From: CAYMSF01 sp964392985
GTDB taxonomy: Bacteria > Verrucomicrobiota > Lentisphaeria > Victivallales > Victivallaceae
Direction: 5' to 3'
Length of the DNA stretch: 64,000 nucleotides
NCBI GenBank assembly: GCA_964392985.1
Contig: CAYMSF010000003.1
Coordinates: forward strand, 1-64,000
Under the pieces are notes generated by a model that was not told the DNA's origin, searched no databases, and saw nothing but the letters and a program-made list of their open reading frames with translations. Each line of letters begins with the position of its first letter. The first letter of the stretch is position 1. Positions 16,677 through 25,264 of this stretch are shown here, one piece after another. The position numbers were made by a program, and so were the translations under genes.

Positions 16677-18062
16677 TCAAGCAGTTTTTTCAATTGAAGT
16701 TACTGGCGATGGCGATGAATCCACAACTTTGTCGACTGATGCCCCGCCTTTCTCGCGCTTTATAATTGTGGCAGTAGCACCCACAATTGCAAAAACCAAC
16801 ATCACCTGGTAATAGTTACATGACTGTTTAAGCACCCACTCTAATGTTGATTGAATATAAATAGCTGACAACCCGCCAAAAATGCCTATCGCCGTGTATT
16901 GATATCGTGATTTTGCCAAACGGAAAATGTTCAATAAATTCTTAAAATAAAACGTGAATATAAAAATAATAAAAACAACCATATTATGCCATCCGGTTTC
17001 CGCGGCAATCATCAAATATATCGTCTCAACCAACCCTTCCCTAAAGTCTTTTGGGTAACGACTACTGTTTAAATGTTCGCTATATGGCCAAGGTTTATTA
17101 ACTTTCAGGCCGAAGTTATTCAAACCGATGCCAAGCGTTTTATCATTCGCCATGTTAATCGCAGTTACGGCAAGATTATACCGGGTGATACGGGATGCTG
17201 CAGGAGCTGTTTCAAACCGCTTTACGATTGAGTCAACCATAATCACCATGCCTAACATACCGATAAAAATCATGATTCCTGTAACAACAAGCTTTTTGGC
17301 TTCAAATCCAGAGGCATAAGAGATAAACAATATAAGACACAATCCGCCAATATAGCAAATCATCCCGGCCCGGGACAAGGTAAACATCACTGTTAACGAT
17401 GCCATGCCGAAAGCTGCAAAAATGAACGCTGATTTCATAAAAGTTTCCTTTTTATTCAGCAGTTGCGCAAACATCAAAGAGCCGAGAATGGTCATATACA
17501 TACAAAGTGAGTTCTGGTGCGGCAACGGTCCGTTAATCTGATAAACCCCCTCTCTGTATTTCTGATTCAGCGATATGATAAATATATACAAGATGATATA
17601 TGGCAAAAAGGTAAATGCCTGCTCAATGCGTTCAAAACTGTTAAAGTAATTATATAGCACCCAAAAATAAAAATACATGCGGAGCATTTTCCATATTTCG
17701 AACCCGGAGTAAAGCGCTACTCCGGAATTAACGATCGAAATGACGCTGAAGAAAAAATAGATAAAATACAATACTGAGCCGGGAGGCAGGACTGTCACCT
17801 CAAAGTCTTTCTTGAGGATAATAACAAAGAATAATACCAGTGTCGTCAAGTCAACCAGACAAACTTCATAACCGCGAGAAGTCCCGCGATAAAACTGAAC
17901 AGACACGAAGTTAATAGTCTCTTCCAGGCGACAGGTGAAGAAAATCATCATGAACAAGACAACCTTCTCGCCCAATTTAGAAGAGGTCGCAAACATGACC
18001 CCAAGCGGCACCACCAAAAACAGCGCCAGAAAAAATATTACATATTTTAATTCAAAACCCAT
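16677..18062 (-). CDS. O-antigen ligase/polymerase-like membrane protein
   Basis: About 461 residues with ten to twelve membrane segments and one larger periplasmic loop (around GLNNFGLKVNKPWPYSEHLN). The Wzy/WaaL domain is recognisable in TLSRAGMICYIGGLCLILF and the late GWHNMVVFIIFIFTFY segment. It would either polymerise repeat units or ligate a glycan at the periplasmic face. It is the last polysaccharide gene of the cluster and is separated from wza by a terminator-like hairpin. GTG at 18068 is also possible; ATG 18062 follows CCGGG by 5 nt. Confidence 0.82.
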   Translation of the reverse strand: MGFELKYVIFFLALFLVVPLGVMFATSSKLGEKVVLFMMIFFTCRLEETINFVSVQFYRGTSRGYEVCLVDLTTLVLFFVIILKKDFEVTVLPPGSVLYFIYFFFSVISIVNSGVALYSGFEIWKMLRMYFYFWVLYNYFNSFERIEQAFTFLPYIILYIFIISLNQKYREGVYQINGPLPHQNSLCMYMTILGSLMFAQLLNKKETFMKSAFIFAAFGMASLTVMFTLSRAGMICYIGGLCLILFISYASGFEAKKLVVTGIMIFIGMLGMVIMVDSIVKRFETAPAASRITRYNLAVTAINMANDKTLGIGLNNFGLKVNKPWPYSEHLNSSRYPKDFREGLVETIYLMIAAETGWHNMVVFIIFIFTFYFKNLLNIFRLAKSRYQYTAIGIFGGLSAIYIQSTLEWVLKQSCNYYQVMLVFAIVGATATIIKREKGGASVDKVVDSSPSPVTSIEKTA

Positions 18063-18108
18063 AGCCACCCGGTTACGCTTAAAATCAATAACTGCAATTA
18101 TATCGACG

Positions 18109-18145
18109 AAAAATTAAAGCCATTTGTTGATGCCTCAACAAATGG
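18109..18145 (-). terminator. Terminator-like hairpin between wza and the O-antigen ligase
   Basis: CCATTTGTTGA (18120-18130) and TCAACAAATGG (18135-18145) form a perfect 11-bp stem with a TGCC loop. In the minus-strand transcript this is followed by CTTTAATTTTT (from 18119). It comes 60 nt after the wza stop and 47 nt before the ligase start, so it could stop most transcripts before the ligase gene. Confidence 0.65.
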
Positions 18146-18205
18146 TAACGTATGATCTGTTCTTTTAAATTAATATAATCACTTCAAGCTGAAAAAAACA
18201 TCAGC

Positions 18206-19276
18206 TTATGGACTATTGACGGAAACTGCCGCGTTGCCAAATGGTCCGGCCATAAGATTGAGAGCTTCAAGCGTCGGCAGGATTTTCTGAACAACAGCGT
18301 TGTATTCCGACAATCCTCCCTTAGGAATGTATATAATATCGTTAGGTTGCAAAGTGAAATCCATGGCACGGCCGCGAAGTACCATATCAACGTTGACTTT
18401 ATACACTTTGGGTTGTACCAACCCGCCGCGAATTATCCATGCATTTTCTGAAGCTGTATCAAGCAACCCGCGCGAAAATGTAACTGCATTCATCAAGGTA
18501 AGCGAATCCTTGAAACCAAGGTAACCGGGAACTGCAACCTCTCCAATAATGTAAACCGATTGATTCATTGATGAAGGGATGTAAATATAATCACCATTGC
18601 GCAGTAATATGTTATGCCGGTAATCTCCGGCACGAACAGCTTTAGTGAAATTAATTGGCAGAATGTTTCCATCTCGAACGATGTATGAGTTACTCAAATC
18701 TGCCATTTCAACAGTATCGGTATCGAATATTCCGGTAGCGAACCCCTTCGCAGCTGCAACGGCGTCAGTAATACGGGTATTTTCCTTTATAGGATACCTG
18801 CCAGGCCTCGATACTTTACCGGAAATCGTATAAGTTGAACTCTGAATTCTGGTCGCAATCAATGAAATTTTCGGGAAATGGATAAATTTTTTATACTTAC
18901 TTTCAATCAGACTGGTAGCTTGTTCCGTCGTCAATCCGCCAATCTGAACTGGTCCAATTAAATTTAGTGAAATATATCCGTCAGGGGTTACTAATAATCC
19001 AGTAGCATTAAGTTCTTCATTGTCGTAAATTTTAAAATCAAACTTATCTCCTGAAGCAATTGTATAAATTTCGGAAGGTACGACCTGAAGAGCGTCAAGT
19101 TCTTTTTCAATCTGCTTCTGGGTTTTTTTCGCTACTTTGACTTCCTCATAAGCCTGAAGATGAGCGGGAGCTAAAGGCGTTTGGTTCTGCACATAGTCAT
19201 CTTCGACGCAACCGGCACAAACCAGCCAAAAAGCCACAATTGACATTAATCTGGAAATAATTTTTACAGTTACCAT
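18206..19276 (-). CDS. Wza-type polysaccharide export lipoprotein (SLBB domains)
   Basis: 356 residues. A signal peptide ends in VCAGC (Cys23, lipid attachment; Cys at -3 is unusual but tolerated). The polysaccharide-export domain follows: YTIASGDKFDFKIYDNEEL and TPDGYISLNLIGPVQIGGLT. Two SLBB-like units then appear, with YTISGKVSRPGRYPI and VYIIGEVAVPGYLGF. It forms the outer-membrane channel for exopolysaccharide. It lies 34 nt after the Wzc-like gene, the usual pairing. Confidence 0.93.
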   Translation of the reverse strand: MVTVKIISRLMSIVAFWLVCAGCVEDDYVQNQTPLAPAHLQAYEEVKVAKKTQKQIEKELDALQVVPSEIYTIASGDKFDFKIYDNEELNATGLLVTPDGYISLNLIGPVQIGGLTTEQATSLIESKYKKFIHFPKISLIATRIQSSTYTISGKVSRPGRYPIKENTRITDAVAAAKGFATGIFDTDTVEMADLSNSYIVRDGNILPINFTKAVRAGDYRHNILLRNGDYIYIPSSMNQSVYIIGEVAVPGYLGFKDSLTLMNAVTFSRGLLDTASENAWIIRGGLVQPKVYKVNVDMVLRGRAMDFTLQPNDIIYIPKGGLSEYNAVVQKILPTLEALNLMAGPFGNAAVSVNSP

Positions 19277-19310
19277 TATTTCTTGTCCAGTTTTTTATGA
19301 ATTATAATGA

Positions 19311-21326
19311 TCAGGCACCCTTGTCATAATAAACCTGGTCGACACAATTCAAAATACCGCCTATTTTTTCACAATTATGTTCTTTCAGAAAAGCAACGCA
19401 TTTGAGCAATTTAAACTTGTCAGAACGTTTAAATCTGGTCATGATAACTGTTAACGTCGAAACTTCACAAATACAGGCGAACAACTGTTCATTTTTGTAA
19501 AAATCGAACAATTCCCAATAAATGTAGTCATAATTAACTCTCATTTTGTCAATGAATTTACTGAACATAACTTTGTCAGCAGGTGCAATGTAAGTAAAAT
19601 CATCCAGGAGAAAATAGAGCCGGTGCGAATTTTCTGCTGCGAACTCAGGATCGAACTTCTCATCCTTATAAATAATATCATTAATGACAAATTTGGCAAG
19701 ATTCTTGGACACTTCTTCGGTCGTAGATATGTACAATATTCGTTTATCCTTCGGATCGAAAAGGTCAATAAATTTCTTAATGAAAAAAGTTTTGCCTGAC
19801 TTGCCTTCCACGTCACCAAACGTAATGAACGGTACCTTGTCCTTACCGGATTCGGCAATTTCTGCTATACGCTTATAAATTACCTGAATCGCAGAATAAA
19901 ACGTTTGTAATTTAACTTGACTGATCAGCGGCAGACTGCCAAGCATTCTGATTTTCAACACGTTTTCAATATCAAACCTGGATTTAACCGTAAAGTTAAT
20001 TAACTCGGAAAGCATGATTAACAGGAAAGCAATAACGAAACCGACAAATCCACCAATAACCACTACAATTCTGCGTTTTTTAGTTGATGGGCTTGCTGGT
20101 GGTTCCGCACGTTCCATAATCGCTATATCGCTCACATTGGACTTAATTGCAAATCGCATGGTAACAATAGAATTATCCACTTTTTTCAAGAGTTCACGAT
20201 TCAAATCCAGTTGCCGTTTAATCTCCAAATATTCATTTTCTATTTGAGTCAATTGCCCCAATTCAGCGCGCAGTTTAACAATCGCTGTTTCAAACTGGTG
20301 CATATTTTGTGAAACCGCAGAAAGCTCGGCTTCTGTGCGCATCCGCTGGTCATCCAAAGCAGTTCTAGCCCGGTTGCCGCCATAAGTAACCTTATCCGGA
20401 GCCTTTTTCGTCTCAATCTGAGACTTCATTTTTTCTTTCATGAATTCAATTTCTGAAACCAGTTTCTGAACGCGCGGGTTTTCATCAGTATAACGTTGAC
20501 GCAATTTATACAACTGCGCCTGAAGTTTTTCAATTTCTGCCGTACTGGTGGCACTGACGGTATAGGAAAGCTGAATCTCTTCTTTCATATCCTTTAAATT
20601 ATCGACTAAGTGGGCGAGTTTTATCTTCAACGAAGATTCAGTCATTTTTGCCTGTATTGACTGAAGTTCCAACTCATTGAGCTGTTTAAACTTGCCTTCA
20701 GTTTCCGAGGTAATAGAAATTACTTTGTATTTTTTAAGATATTCTTCCTTTTGGTCTTCCAGCGACTTTATTTTTTCCTGAATAGACGTTTTGCTGTCGG
20801 AAAAATACTCGTATATTTTCTGTATTGAGCCGTTCTGAGTCTGAACATATTCATCGATAAAAACTTCAGCAAGGGTATTGGCAATATTGGCAGCTTCCCC
20901 CGGTGTAGGGGCGCTGGCCATAATATTAATAATATCCTGATTATCCTCCTGAACTTCAACAATAGTGCGTGAATAAAGGCTGCCAATAGAGGTTTTCAAG
21001 TTCAACTTTTTTATAATTTCCCGCATGTTCTTGCGAGTACGAATCATTTCCATGACAACTTTGGTTTCGATCGGCTTGTAAACATTGGGCATATCGCTTT
21101 GCAACCGTTCAAGATTGGTGTGACGGAACATCATGCAACGGGCGGTCCAGGTTTTCTTTTTTACAAAGGCAACATAACCATAGGCCAGCAGAGCGGTAAG
21201 AATCGGAAAAATAATGAGCAGATAAAAACGCCGGCGCAAAGTTATCAGAAGTACGCGCAAGTCATACTTAAAAATATCAATGTCCACGCCACCGATGATT
21301 ACTTCATTCTCTTGCTTTGTTTCCAT
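19311..21326 (-). CDS. Wzc-like chain-length/co-polymerase with degenerate kinase domain
   Basis: 671 residues. Membrane helix 1 (about 33-54), the Wzz domain, long coiled coils (180-380) and the AEPPASPS loop before helix 2 (419-440) are as in polysaccharide co-polymerases. The C-terminal cytoplasmic domain (about 450-671) has a P-loop-like GDVEGKSGKT (504-513) with altered spacing. It lacks the Asp-rich Walker A' (ILYISTTEE instead of a hhhDxDxR type) and has no C-terminal Tyr cluster, only VYYDKGA. It is therefore probably not an active BY-kinase, but it may bind nucleotide. It partners with Wza. Confidence 0.88.
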   Translation of the reverse strand: METKQENEVIIGGVDIDIFKYDLRVLLITLRRRFYLLIIFPILTALLAYGYVAFVKKKTWTARCMMFRHTNLERLQSDMPNVYKPIETKVVMEMIRTRKNMREIIKKLNLKTSIGSLYSRTIVEVQEDNQDIINIMASAPTPGEAANIANTLAEVFIDEYVQTQNGSIQKIYEYFSDSKTSIQEKIKSLEDQKEEYLKKYKVISITSETEGKFKQLNELELQSIQAKMTESSLKIKLAHLVDNLKDMKEEIQLSYTVSATSTAEIEKLQAQLYKLRQRYTDENPRVQKLVSEIEFMKEKMKSQIETKKAPDKVTYGGNRARTALDDQRMRTEAELSAVSQNMHQFETAIVKLRAELGQLTQIENEYLEIKRQLDLNRELLKKVDNSIVTMRFAIKSNVSDIAIMERAEPPASPSTKKRRIVVVIGGFVGFVIAFLLIMLSELINFTVKSRFDIENVLKIRMLGSLPLISQVKLQTFYSAIQVIYKRIAEIAESGKDKVPFITFGDVEGKSGKTFFIKKFIDLFDPKDKRILYISTTEEVSKNLAKFVINDIIYKDEKFDPEFAAENSHRLYFLLDDFTYIAPADKVMFSKFIDKMRVNYDYIYWELFDFYKNEQLFACICEVSTLTVIMTRFKRSDKFKLLKCVAFLKEHNCEKIGGILNCVDQVYYDKGA

Positions 21327-21346
21327 AGCTAAATCCCGGTTCTAAT

Positions 21347-22489
21347 CTAATTAAAACGATTCCACAATTTAAGGTAACTTTTCAGACAATCCGCGTGAGT
21401 ACTTTTCCCGCACAGTCGGGGTAATACACAAATATACTTACTTATCTTCATAGAATCAAGGAAAAAATCCGGAAAAATTACAAAAAGGCGCGAACGCGGG
21501 TAAATAAGAGACCATTTCCGATCAATTCTGCCTCGGTCAACTACAAGAATATTTAATAAAAAATTCTTGAATGCGGCGCTGCATCCGGCATTACCCGGGA
21601 ATAGTGGTGTTTCGTACAGTCGTTGTTGAACTTCCGGAAAATCAAGATTTTCGGTTCCAAGACAGGCATTGAAAACTTTAAGATAGAAGCGATGAAAAAA
21701 ACTTTTTGCTTGCAACAACATGGCCGGTAAATCTTCGGCCACGGGCAAAACCGGACGCAACTTAAAATCTATTGAAGCTTGATACAGTTCAAAAAAATCA
21801 CTTATCTGCGGTTGTGTTTTATAAGATTTCATCAATTCCGCCCGTTGGCGGTACGACGAGGAAAAATTATGGTTGAGCGCCAGAAAACTATCCCCGCAAG
21901 CCATGACCGCTTTCCAAATATTTCTAGTTACAAAATCAATATCTTCGTGAGACAAATTACCGCGACGAAGACGATCTTCGGCCAGTATTAAACCGGTGCC
22001 ACGATTTAACATAAGCTTCGCCAATTCTTCCAAGGGCAAATGGTTTAAATCAAAGTCAGGTACAAGGTCAAGAATATTTTTGTTTCCACGAATAACGTGA
22101 TGTCCAGCTTTAAGCTCCTGCCACATCATAGTAAAGCCCAGGAGAGGCAATTCGGCTCGATTTTTTACCGGACTGAAATCGACATCAATACCAACTTGTT
22201 TTGAAAGTTCAACCCCAAGTGCTTTCAGGCTTGCATTAATCCTGCGGCGGGAAAAAAAACTGATATTTTCTGTAATTACAAAAAAATCAAAATCATTATA
22301 GAGTCGCACAGTCCCGTCATTACAACGCATAACGCCACCCTCTCCCCGACCGTAACCGCCTCCCAGAATGATTGCTGCGATGTTATTTTCTCCGGCAACG
22401 TTAATAGCGCTATTTGCAATTAATTGCATCCATTTTTCAATGGCATCTTCAAACTCCTGATTGCCATAAACGGTGTATTTATTGCTCAT
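21347..22489 (-). CDS. DNA-polymerase-beta-superfamily nucleotidyltransferase
   Basis: 380 residues. The N-terminal part has the pol-beta fold signature: ILGGGYGRGEGGV (42-53), then NDFDFFVI with Asp66 and Asp68, and a third acidic residue in GIDVDFSP (Asp102/104). This is the G-G/S...D-x-D...D pattern of the nucleotidyltransferase superfamily. The remaining 270 residues are helical with no domain I recognise. The substrate is unknown; in this context it could nucleotidylate a sugar or lipid precursor, or a protein. It overlaps the kinase gene by 4 bp and precedes wzc by 20 nt. Confidence 0.75.
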   Translation of the reverse strand: MSNKYTVYGNQEFEDAIEKWMQLIANSAINVAGENNIAAIILGGGYGRGEGGVMRCNDGTVRLYNDFDFFVITENISFFSRRRINASLKALGVELSKQVGIDVDFSPVKNRAELPLLGFTMMWQELKAGHHVIRGNKNILDLVPDFDLNHLPLEELAKLMLNRGTGLILAEDRLRRGNLSHEDIDFVTRNIWKAVMACGDSFLALNHNFSSSYRQRAELMKSYKTQPQISDFFELYQASIDFKLRPVLPVAEDLPAMLLQAKSFFHRFYLKVFNACLGTENLDFPEVQQRLYETPLFPGNAGCSAAFKNFLLNILVVDRGRIDRKWSLIYPRSRLFVIFPDFFLDSMKISKYICVLPRLCGKSTHADCLKSYLKLWNRFN

Positions 22490-23124
22490 AGTTGATATTT
22501 TTCCGTAAGAAATTTCATGCTGATTTGCAAATTTGTATTCGCATCGTGAGTGTCACTGTCAAGGATTATGTCAGCATGCTTCATGCTTGTAGCAATATAA
22601 AGTTCATGCATCGGCCTGACTGTTTCCCAATATTGGCGGATAATAGTATCAACATCCATGCCACGTTCAACCCGATCGCGCTTTATACGCTTGATAAGAC
22701 GCAAATCCGGCGGGCAATCCATAAAAAAACTTACCGATGCCAGTTTTCGCAATTCAGCAAAATATAACGCAAAAATTCCTTCAACGATGATAAAATCCAC
22801 TGGCGCAATCATTGTCCCGGGATAACTGACGGAATGTGTTGTAAAATCATACAATTGCCGCGGCACGCTCCCGCCGGTTAACAATTGATGTAAATGCTGC
22901 AACAATAGTTCTGAATCTATTGCTTCAGGACAATCAAAATTATAACGTTCTATTTCATTTTCAGGCTTGCCGGTGAGGTCTTTATAATAGTCATCAATAG
23001 CAATCTTTTCCACCGTTGCCAGACCTGACAACGTCCGGAAAATATTATTTCCCAGCGTTGACTTTCCTGAACATGAGCCACCACCGACCAGAACAACTAC
23101 CGGTTTTTTCTTCATTTTACTCAT
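22486..23124 (-). CDS. Uridine kinase-like P-loop kinase
   Basis: 212 residues. Walker A is GGGSCSGKST (14-23). Further family segments are IAIDDYYKDL, FDCPEAIDSELLLQHL, VEGIFALYF and RIKRDRVERGMDVDTIIRQYWETVRPMH, which agree closely with uridine kinase. It could feed UMP/UTP for UDP-sugars, or phosphorylate another small alcohol. It overlaps both neighbours (by 4 and 8 bp), so it belongs firmly to the exopolysaccharide operon, which is unusual for a salvage enzyme. Confidence 0.82.
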   Translation of the reverse strand: MSKMKKKPVVVLVGGGSCSGKSTLGNNIFRTLSGLATVEKIAIDDYYKDLTGKPENEIERYNFDCPEAIDSELLLQHLHQLLTGGSVPRQLYDFTTHSVSYPGTMIAPVDFIIVEGIFALYFAELRKLASVSFFMDCPPDLRLIKRIKRDRVERGMDVDTIIRQYWETVRPMHELYIATSMKHADIILDSDTHDANTNLQISMKFLTEKYQL

Positions 23125-24523
23125 TAATTTGCCGGAATAATCTTTGCACGAGTGTATAAAGAATAATTTTCAAGTCAAAAGGAAGATTACGGTGATGCGA
23201 GTAATATAATTCATCTATCTGATCCTGAAAATCTGCCGCCTTTTCTCCTACGGTTTCAGCGTAATAAAACGCCGCAGGACGATATGACGGCAACTCATTT
23301 AATAAATCCATATTTTTCGTCGTTGCTTCCTGAGGTTTGTTTCCCACCAAAAATAATTTACCGCGTAACGCCCATCCAATCAAATTAATTTTATCCAGCG
23401 AAAATTTAAAGAAAAGTTTATTAATAAGACTTGACGCTGATTTTTGATATACCGTACACGAAAGTTTACCGCCGGAAGCACGATTCGACCAAAAATCTTT
23501 AACTTCATACTTCAACGAAACGAATGGTCCTAACAGCAAGTACAGTGGCAATTGCAAAAACAATAAACACGCCCCCGAAATCCAGAAAACTGTAAGACAC
23601 AAATATTCACGGAAAATCCTGTCATTAATTTCAGAAAGGAGGAAATTATCAACGATGTCAAGCACTTCGCCAGAAACCGGGTCAATCACCCGACGTTTAT
23701 AAATAATCTTATTGCTTATTTCCAAATCAGAACCGATATAAGAGTCGCCATAGACCACAGAATCACGAATAGTTGTTCTGGCATCAATCAGGCTGTTGTC
23801 CCCGATAATTGCACTGGGACCGATTATAGAAAAGTTTTTCAATTGGATATTACTACCAATTATAACCGGCTTTTCCACTTCGCATTCCCGCATAATTTCA
23901 ACATTCTGCCCGATATAAACACCGTCCTCATTGTTATAACTGAGCATGATATATTTTTCTGCCTCGCCCGGATTGGTCATTTGCATATTTAAATCATACA
24001 AATCCTTAATTGACTTTATCGTCCGGATACTAAGCACGGGGTCTTTACTGTCGACAAATTTCAGCGTTGACAACTTGTGCAGAACATTGTTTTTCCGCAA
24101 CAATAATAATCCATTCATCTCCTGGTCCATGATTTGCTGCTCGGAGGAACCTTCAAAGAAATCATAGGTGCTTTTTTGCTTGTCATATTCAAGAAAGACG
24201 AAGCCGTTTATAATCAAAAGGTCATCTCCTGCGAGCAACAGGCGATTCCGTTCAATAATACTGTCCAGCGGTTGATTTTGACGACTGGAGCCATAGGTAA
24301 TCTTGACATTCCATTTCGCGCCGTCATGGAAATATTCTTCGGTTTCAAGTTGCGGCTCTTCCGAAATAAATCGTACCTCACTGATACCGCAGATGGAACA
24401 AAACTCAATATAATATTCCAGTAACGGCTTATTGGCAATACGTACCATATACGGCGGCATGTCAAAAAAATATTTTCGCATCCACTCGGTACTTGCGCTC
24501 CGGCAATTAATAAGACATTTCAT
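23117..24523 (-). CDS. NTP-transferase/hexapeptide protein fused to a PGT-like domain
   Basis: 468 residues with three parts. Residues 1-190 look like a nucleotidyltransferase (PYMVRIANKPLLEYYIEFC, ISEVRFIS), though the usual GGxGTRL loop is replaced by INCRSASTEWMRK. Residues 200-275 form left-handed-helix hexapeptide repeats (IIGSNIQLKNFSIIGPSAII). Residues about 305-468 match the C-terminal half of a monotopic phosphoglycosyl transferase: membrane helix 307-335, SLDKINLIGWALRGKLFLVG (375-394), YRPAAFYYAE and DELYYSHHRNLPFDLKI. The Asp-Glu dyad reads Asp-Lys, so transferase activity is unlikely. It lies 18 nt downstream of a canonical PGT gene. Confidence 0.8.
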   Translation of the reverse strand: MKCLINCRSASTEWMRKYFFDMPPYMVRIANKPLLEYYIEFCSICGISEVRFISEEPQLETEEYFHDGAKWNVKITYGSSRQNQPLDSIIERNRLLLAGDDLLIINGFVFLEYDKQKSTYDFFEGSSEQQIMDQEMNGLLLLRKNNVLHKLSTLKFVDSKDPVLSIRTIKSIKDLYDLNMQMTNPGEAEKYIMLSYNNEDGVYIGQNVEIMRECEVEKPVIIGSNIQLKNFSIIGPSAIIGDNSLIDARTTIRDSVVYGDSYIGSDLEISNKIIYKRRVIDPVSGEVLDIVDNFLLSEINDRIFREYLCLTVFWISGACLLFLQLPLYLLLGPFVSLKYEVKDFWSNRASGGKLSCTVYQKSASSLINKLFFKFSLDKINLIGWALRGKLFLVGNKPQEATTKNMDLLNELPSYRPAAFYYAETVGEKAADFQDQIDELYYSHHRNLPFDLKIILYTLVQRLFRQINE

Positions 24524-24541
24524 ATCTGCAACCCCTCTAGT

Positions 24542-25264
24542 TTAATAGGCGCCCTTACCAGTTAAAACCGCAGGAATCGTTCGTAGCAAAATAACGAAAT
24601 CTTTCCACAAGCTACGGCTTTTTATGTACTCTTTGTCTAATTCGACTTGTTGTCTGAAAGGAATATCACTGCGACCGGAAACTTGCCAGATACAAGTAAT
24701 GCCGGGAATTACATGCAGACGTTTGCGTTCCTCCAGAGTATATTGTGCAACTTCTTTGGGCAGAGGAGGTCTGGGTCCAACCAGGCTCATGTCACCAATC
24801 AAGACATTGAACAACTGCGGTAATTCGTCAATGCTGAATTTGCGAATCACACGACCAACACGGGTAATTCGAGGATCGCGTTTCATTTTAAAAATGACTC
24901 CGTCCTTGGATTCATTCATTGCTTTCCGGTCCGCATCGGACAATACGCTGTTAATTTTCATTGAACGAAATTTGAAAAAGTCAAAATGACGTCCATCCTT
25001 GCCAACGCGCTGCTGTTTAAAAATGACCGCTCCTACTGAGTCTAATTTTATCGCGATCACCGTGATTACTAAAACAGGCGAAAGGGCAAAAATTAATGCA
25101 ATCGCGGCAATTATATCAACCGTTCGTTTGAGCACATAACTCATCTTAATCGTCATCTCCCACAGCGCCACCTTAAACCTGATATAGGTATTCAAGCGCG
25201 AACGCCCGCGGTTGATGAGCAGATTCATCAGTTGTTTCTCGACATTATGTTTCATCTCATGCAT
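24542..25264 (-). CDS. Monotopic phosphoglycosyl transferase (initiating sugar transferase)
   Basis: 240 residues. This is the enzyme that puts the first sugar-phosphate on undecaprenyl phosphate. The re-entrant membrane helix is at about 45-73, followed by IFKQQRVGKDGRHFDFFKFRSM. The catalytic Asp146-Glu147 lies in FSIDELPQLFNVLIGDMSLVGPRP, then comes IPGITCIWQVSGRSDI and a C-terminal amphipathic LWKDFVILLRTIPAVL. All key residues are present, in contrast to the two PGT-like domains in the flanking genes. The first ATG overlaps the GT26 gene by 8 bp; an ATG at 25255 is also possible. Confidence 0.95.
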   Translation of the reverse strand: MHEMKHNVEKQLMNLLINRGRSRLNTYIRFKVALWEMTIKMSYVLKRTVDIIAAIALIFALSPVLVITVIAIKLDSVGAVIFKQQRVGKDGRHFDFFKFRSMKINSVLSDADRKAMNESKDGVIFKMKRDPRITRVGRVIRKFSIDELPQLFNVLIGDMSLVGPRPPLPKEVAQYTLEERKRLHVIPGITCIWQVSGRSDIPFRQQVELDKEYIKSRSLWKDFVILLRTIPAVLTGKGAY

